Positions 61,232 through 64,000 of a DNA stretch of 64,000 nucleotides are shown piece after piece. Origin of the DNA: Comamonadaceae bacterium (GTDB taxonomy: Bacteria > Pseudomonadota > Gammaproteobacteria > Burkholderiales > Burkholderiaceae_C); assembly GCA_947455145.1 (NCBI GenBank), contig CANGME010000003.1:186001-250000 (forward strand). Direction: 5' to 3'. The number at the start of each line of letters is the position of its first letter. The stretch's first letter is position 1. The notes beneath the pieces were generated by a model. The model was not told the DNA's origin, did no database searches, and was given only the letters and a program-made list of their open reading frames with translations. Position numbers and translations under genes: made by a program.

Positions 61232-63787
61232 TCAGGGCACGAGGTGATGCCAATAACGCCTGCCCTGCTCGCGCTGGCACGCCACTGTCTGCGGCTGATC
61301 TGAACGCCACAGCGCCGCGCCGCAGTGAGCGGAGTCAATCACCTGAATGTCACGCTCGGCGTAGCGGGCCATCACTGGCGCGACCGGGTGACCAAAGCGG
61401 TTGCGGTAGCCTGCTTGCACCAGCGCGAGCTTGGGGTTCACGGCGTCCAGAAAGGCGGGGCTGCTGGAGGTTTTGCTGCCGTGGTGAGGGACGAGCAGCA
61501 CGTCGGCTTGTAGATTCATCCGTTCGGGCTGAGCTTGTCGAAGCCTGTCCTGAGTAGCATCGAAGGACCCTTCGACAAGCTCAGGGAGAACGGGTGGGTT
61601 AGCTGTGTAGCGTCTGACCAAGCTAGCCTCCTGCGCCGCCTCGATGTCCCCCACCAGCAGAGCAGTGTGCGTGCCGTTCGAGACGCGCAGCACGCAGGAC
61701 AAAGCGTTGGGTTTGGGCGCTTTGTCTGTCACGTAATCTTGCGCCTGGGGGTGCAGCACCTCGAACTGCACGCCGTCCCAGGCCCAGGTTTGCCCGGCCT
61801 CGCAGCGCTGGGCAGGGCGCAGCGCCTGCAAGCTGTGACCGTCTTCAATAGAACTGAGCAAATCAGCCTGCGGCTGCATGGCGAGTACTGCCGGTGCGCC
61901 GCCCGTGTGGTCGCTGTCGCGGTGGCTTAGCACCAGGCGGTCTAGCCGCACATCCAGCGCACGCAGCAGCGGCACCAGCACGCGGTGGCCCGCATCACTC
62001 TCGCTGGAGTAGCGCGGCCCGGCGTCGTACAGAAGGGCGTGGTGCGCCGTTTGCACCAGCACGGCATTGCCCTGGCCGATGTCCACTGCCAGCAGCTCAA
62101 AATGCCCCTCGGCCGGGCGCGGTGCTTGCCACAGCAGCACGGGCAGCAACAACGGCAGGCCGATCAGCCTGAGATGTCGCGGCAAGGGCATGGCCAGCAA
62201 CAACCCGCCGCACAGGCCAGACACGCCCGCCCACAGCGGTGCTTGGGCGACCGAGACCGTGGCCAATGGCAAAGCGGCCAAGCCTGCCAACACCCAATTC
62301 AAACCCTGGACCGCAGCCGCAGCCACGTCCCACAACTGAGTCCACACCACCCCGGCCAGCGACATGGGCGTGACCACCAGCGTGACCCAAGGAATGGCCA
62401 GCGCATTAGCCACCAAACCGATCAGCGAGACCTGCCCGAACAGCAGCAGGGTGAGCGGCGTGAGCGCCAACGTGATCACCCATTGTTCTCTGAAAAATGA
62501 GATGACTCGGGCTGTAGCGCCCTTTCCATTAACGTTAGAAGCTCCTGAATCAGTAGCAAACAAAACACCCACTGCGACAAAGCTCAACCAAAAACCCGCC
62601 TGCAACAAAGCCCAGGGGTCTAGCGCCACTACCACGGCGCAAGCCAGCATCCACACCAACGGCCAAGGCCAGCGCCGCCCGGACAACCGCAACAGTGCCA
62701 CCGTGGCCAACATCCATACAGTGCGCTGCGAGGGCACACCCCAGCCGCTGAATACAGCGTAGCTGGTCGCCAACAGCAGCCCACCAAGTAAGCCTGCTGT
62801 CGGGGCAGGCAACTTCAGACAAGCGCGGGATGAGCGCCGCCACAGCCAACCGACCAGCGCGGTGGCAGCCCAAGCAAACATCGTCACATGCAAGCCCGAG
62901 ATGCTCATCAAATGCGCAACGCCGGTGGCCCGAAACACATCCCAATCCGCGCGCTCAATCGCCTGCTGGTCGCCCACCACCAGCGCGGCCACCACACCGG
63001 CCTGCCGGGTGCGTTGGCGCAGGGCTTTCGGGTCGTCGGCATCGCCTGAATCACCTTTAAGCAAACGCTCAAAAATCGCGTCACGCACCCGTTGGCGCGC
63101 CCGCTCTACAGGGTGCTGCCAGGTCTGCGCCAGTCGCTGCGGTGCCGCATCTTTAGGCCCCGCCCGCACATAGCCGCTGGCCTGCACACCCTGCTCCCAC
63201 AGCCACAACTCAAAGTCAAACCCATGCGGGTTGCGCCCCCCGTGCGGGGCCTTGAGCCGCACCGTCATCTGCCAGCGGTCACCCGCCGTGAGCGTGGCCG
63301 GTGATCGCTGCGATTCATCCACCGGGCCACTGCCACCACGCACGGCCTTGTACCAACCCAAGTCAAGACGCGGCGGCAGTGACACGGCTTGGCCATTTAT
63401 CTGCGCACTCTCAAGCTCCAGCCGAAAGCGCAAACCGCCTTCATGGCGCTGCGGCATGGCGGCGACGATGCCCGTGACGCTGATGTCGCGGCCCTCTAGT
63501 GCAGGGTTCAAGGCTTGATCGATAAAGTTGGCGGCGCGCCAACCGGTGAGGGCAAAGCCCAGCAGCGTCATGCCTATCACCACGGCAACCGTACGCACCC
63601 CAAAAGCGACGGGCCGCAACGATTGCCCAACGAACAACAACACAGCCAAACCCATCAAACCTGCGTAGGCTGCGCCCGTCCACAACGCGACCTGCTGCAA
63701 CTGCAAGGCCGTGCCGACCACCAGCGCCAGCAATGCCGGCAATATCAGTCGGTGGGTGTTGGTGGGTTGACGGAGTGTGCCGGGCAT
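61232..63787 (-). CDS. comEC: DNA internalization competence protein ComEC/Rec2, carrying an in-frame palindromic element
   Basis: An 851-residue (from the ATG at 63787) polytopic protein that forms the inner-membrane channel for single-stranded DNA in natural transformation. N-terminal helices and a soluble DUF4131-type part come first, then the competence domain (GDQQAIERADWDVFRATGVAHLMSISGLHVTMFAW). Last is a metallo-beta-lactamase-like domain with LSHRDSDHTGG and VPHHGSKTSSSPAFLDAV. Earlier in-frame ATGs at 63817 and 63853 are possible. A palindromic repeat adds 25 codons or so inside the C-terminal nuclease-like domain (after ASLVRRYTANP). Confidence 0.93.
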   Translation of the reverse strand: MPGTLRQPTNTHRLILPALLALVVGTALQLQQVALWTGAAYAGLMGLAVLLFVGQSLRPVAFGVRTVAVVIGMTLLGFALTGWRAANFIDQALNPALEGRDISVTGIVAAMPQRHEGGLRFRLELESAQINGQAVSLPPRLDLGWYKAVRGGSGPVDESQRSPATLTAGDRWQMTVRLKAPHGGRNPHGFDFELWLWEQGVQASGYVRAGPKDAAPQRLAQTWQHPVERARQRVRDAIFERLLKGDSGDADDPKALRQRTRQAGVVAALVVGDQQAIERADWDVFRATGVAHLMSISGLHVTMFAWAATALVGWLWRRSSRACLKLPAPTAGLLGGLLLATSYAVFSGWGVPSQRTVWMLATVALLRLSGRRWPWPLVWMLACAVVVALDPWALLQAGFWLSFVAVGVLFATDSGASNVNGKGATARVISFFREQWVITLALTPLTLLLFGQVSLIGLVANALAIPWVTLVVTPMSLAGVVWTQLWDVAAAAVQGLNWVLAGLAALPLATVSVAQAPLWAGVSGLCGGLLLAMPLPRHLRLIGLPLLLPVLLWQAPRPAEGHFELLAVDIGQGNAVLVQTAHHALLYDAGPRYSSESDAGHRVLVPLLRALDVRLDRLVLSHRDSDHTGGAPAVLAMQPQADLLSSIEDGHSLQALRPAQRCEAGQTWAWDGVQFEVLHPQAQDYVTDKAPKPNALSCVLRVSNGTHTALLVGDIEAAQEASLVRRYTANPPVLPELVEGSFDATQDRLRQAQPERMNLQADVLLVPHHGSKTSSSPAFLDAVNPKLALVQAGYRNRFGHPVAPVMARYAERDIQVIDSAHCGAALWRSDQPQTVACQREQGRRYWHHLVP
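61520..61594. repeat. Palindromic repeat element inside comEC (in frame)
   Basis: A 75-bp copy, CCGTTCGGGCTGAGCTTGTC.. to ..CTCAGGGAGAACGGG, with a 20-base or longer centre. Read on the minus strand it gives VLPELVEGSFDATQDR then LRQAQPER, with the frame intact. Its arm reading (VxPExVEG...LRQAQPER) is the same as for the nasA copy. Confidence 0.9.
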
Positions 63788-63873
63788 GAATGCATCGTAA
63801 CGTGAGGGCCAGGGCATTCCATCGCACCCACAATGTCCGACAATATCCCCCATTCATCTAAGGAAGCGATCTC

Positions 63874-64000
63874 ATGAACATCTACGACACCCTCCAAGCC
63901 CTCAACATCACCCTGCCCCCCGTGGCCACCCCTGCTGCGGCTTATGTGCCCTTCGTGCAGACCGGCAATCTGGTTTTTTTGAGTGGTCACATCGCAAAGC
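63874..64000 (+). CDS. RidA-family protein (partial, 3' end outside window)
   Basis: The first 42 codons: MNIYDTLQALNITLPPVATP then AAAYVPFVQTGNLVFLSGHIA. This is the beginning of a RidA/YjgF-like fold of the longer type (about 150 residues). AAGGAAGCG is the ribosome site. RidA proteins hydrolyse reactive enamine/imine intermediates. Divergent from comEC with 86 bases between. Confidence 0.85.
   Translation, partial: MNIYDTLQALNITLPPVATPAAAYVPFVQTGNLVFLSGHIAK

Overview
The window looks like a GC-rich chromosomal segment of a betaproteobacterium, most likely Comamonadaceae/Burkholderiales (Rhodoferax, Polaromonas or Limnohabitans-like). This is inferred from gene content, not a database match. 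The pointers are four TctC/Bug-type binding proteins, three Liv-type ABC systems, a TRAP transporter, a kinase/phosphatase-nirB-nirD-nasA-ybiB-SUMT nitrate block, and a GTTCG..CTGAGC..GTCGAAG palindromic repeat family.

Layout. 1-8351: a Liv transporter with a 2,6-dihydroxypyridine hydroxylase-like flavin monooxygenase and a VOC protein, divergent from a three-subunit molybdenum hydroxylase (M-S-L order); probably uptake and hydroxylation of an aromatic, perhaps N-heterocyclic, compound. 8352-10518: a scar region holding an N-terminally short GGDEF gene whose stop codon lies inside an attC-like integron recombination site, a decayed IS91-family transposase, and the last 47 or so codons of an MmgE/PrpD gene. 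10599-19424: a Liv-type binding protein, a PDC-hydrolase-like amidohydrolase and a Bug protein; then, on the minus strand, a livHMGF operon followed by a Bug protein and a DUF1932 dehydrogenase. 19614-28237: a MetE-like methyltransferase, an Ldh2-family dehydrogenase, a probable hexuronate oxidation module (uronate dehydrogenase, SMP-30 lactonase, TRAP DctPQM) and a disulfide oxidoreductase-family flavoprotein. 28445-39849: a phenylpropanoid or aromatic acyl-CoA island (Bug protein, crotonase, feruloyl-CoA-synthetase-like ligase, thioesterase, Liv transporter with a LivM-LivG fusion, acyl-CoA dehydrogenase, MarR regulator). 39999-46564: HxlR regulator, FKBP, grpE-dnaK-dnaJ with two sigma-32-like promoters, a universal stress protein and a zinc metallopeptidase. 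46651-60289: assimilatory nitrate/nitrite reduction (PP2C-kinase fusion, nirB, a secreted PilJ/NIT-like protein, nirD, nasA, ybiB, SUMT) with a lipoprotein, an RraA protein, a Bug protein and an HI0933-type flavoprotein. 60430-64000: rpsU, a YqeY protein, comEC and the start of a RidA-family gene.

The nitrate block is coherent: NasA reduces nitrate to nitrite, NirB/NirD reduce nitrite to ammonium, and SUMT feeds siroheme synthesis for NirB. The catabolic islands each pair an uptake system with CoA or oxygenase chemistry.

Two features stand out. One is a diguanylate cyclase gene that looks like a solitary integron cassette with no integrase nearby. The other is a palindromic repeat family with five sites in the window, three of them read in frame inside conserved genes (ligase, NasA, ComEC), recalling the coding palindromic elements of Rickettsia.
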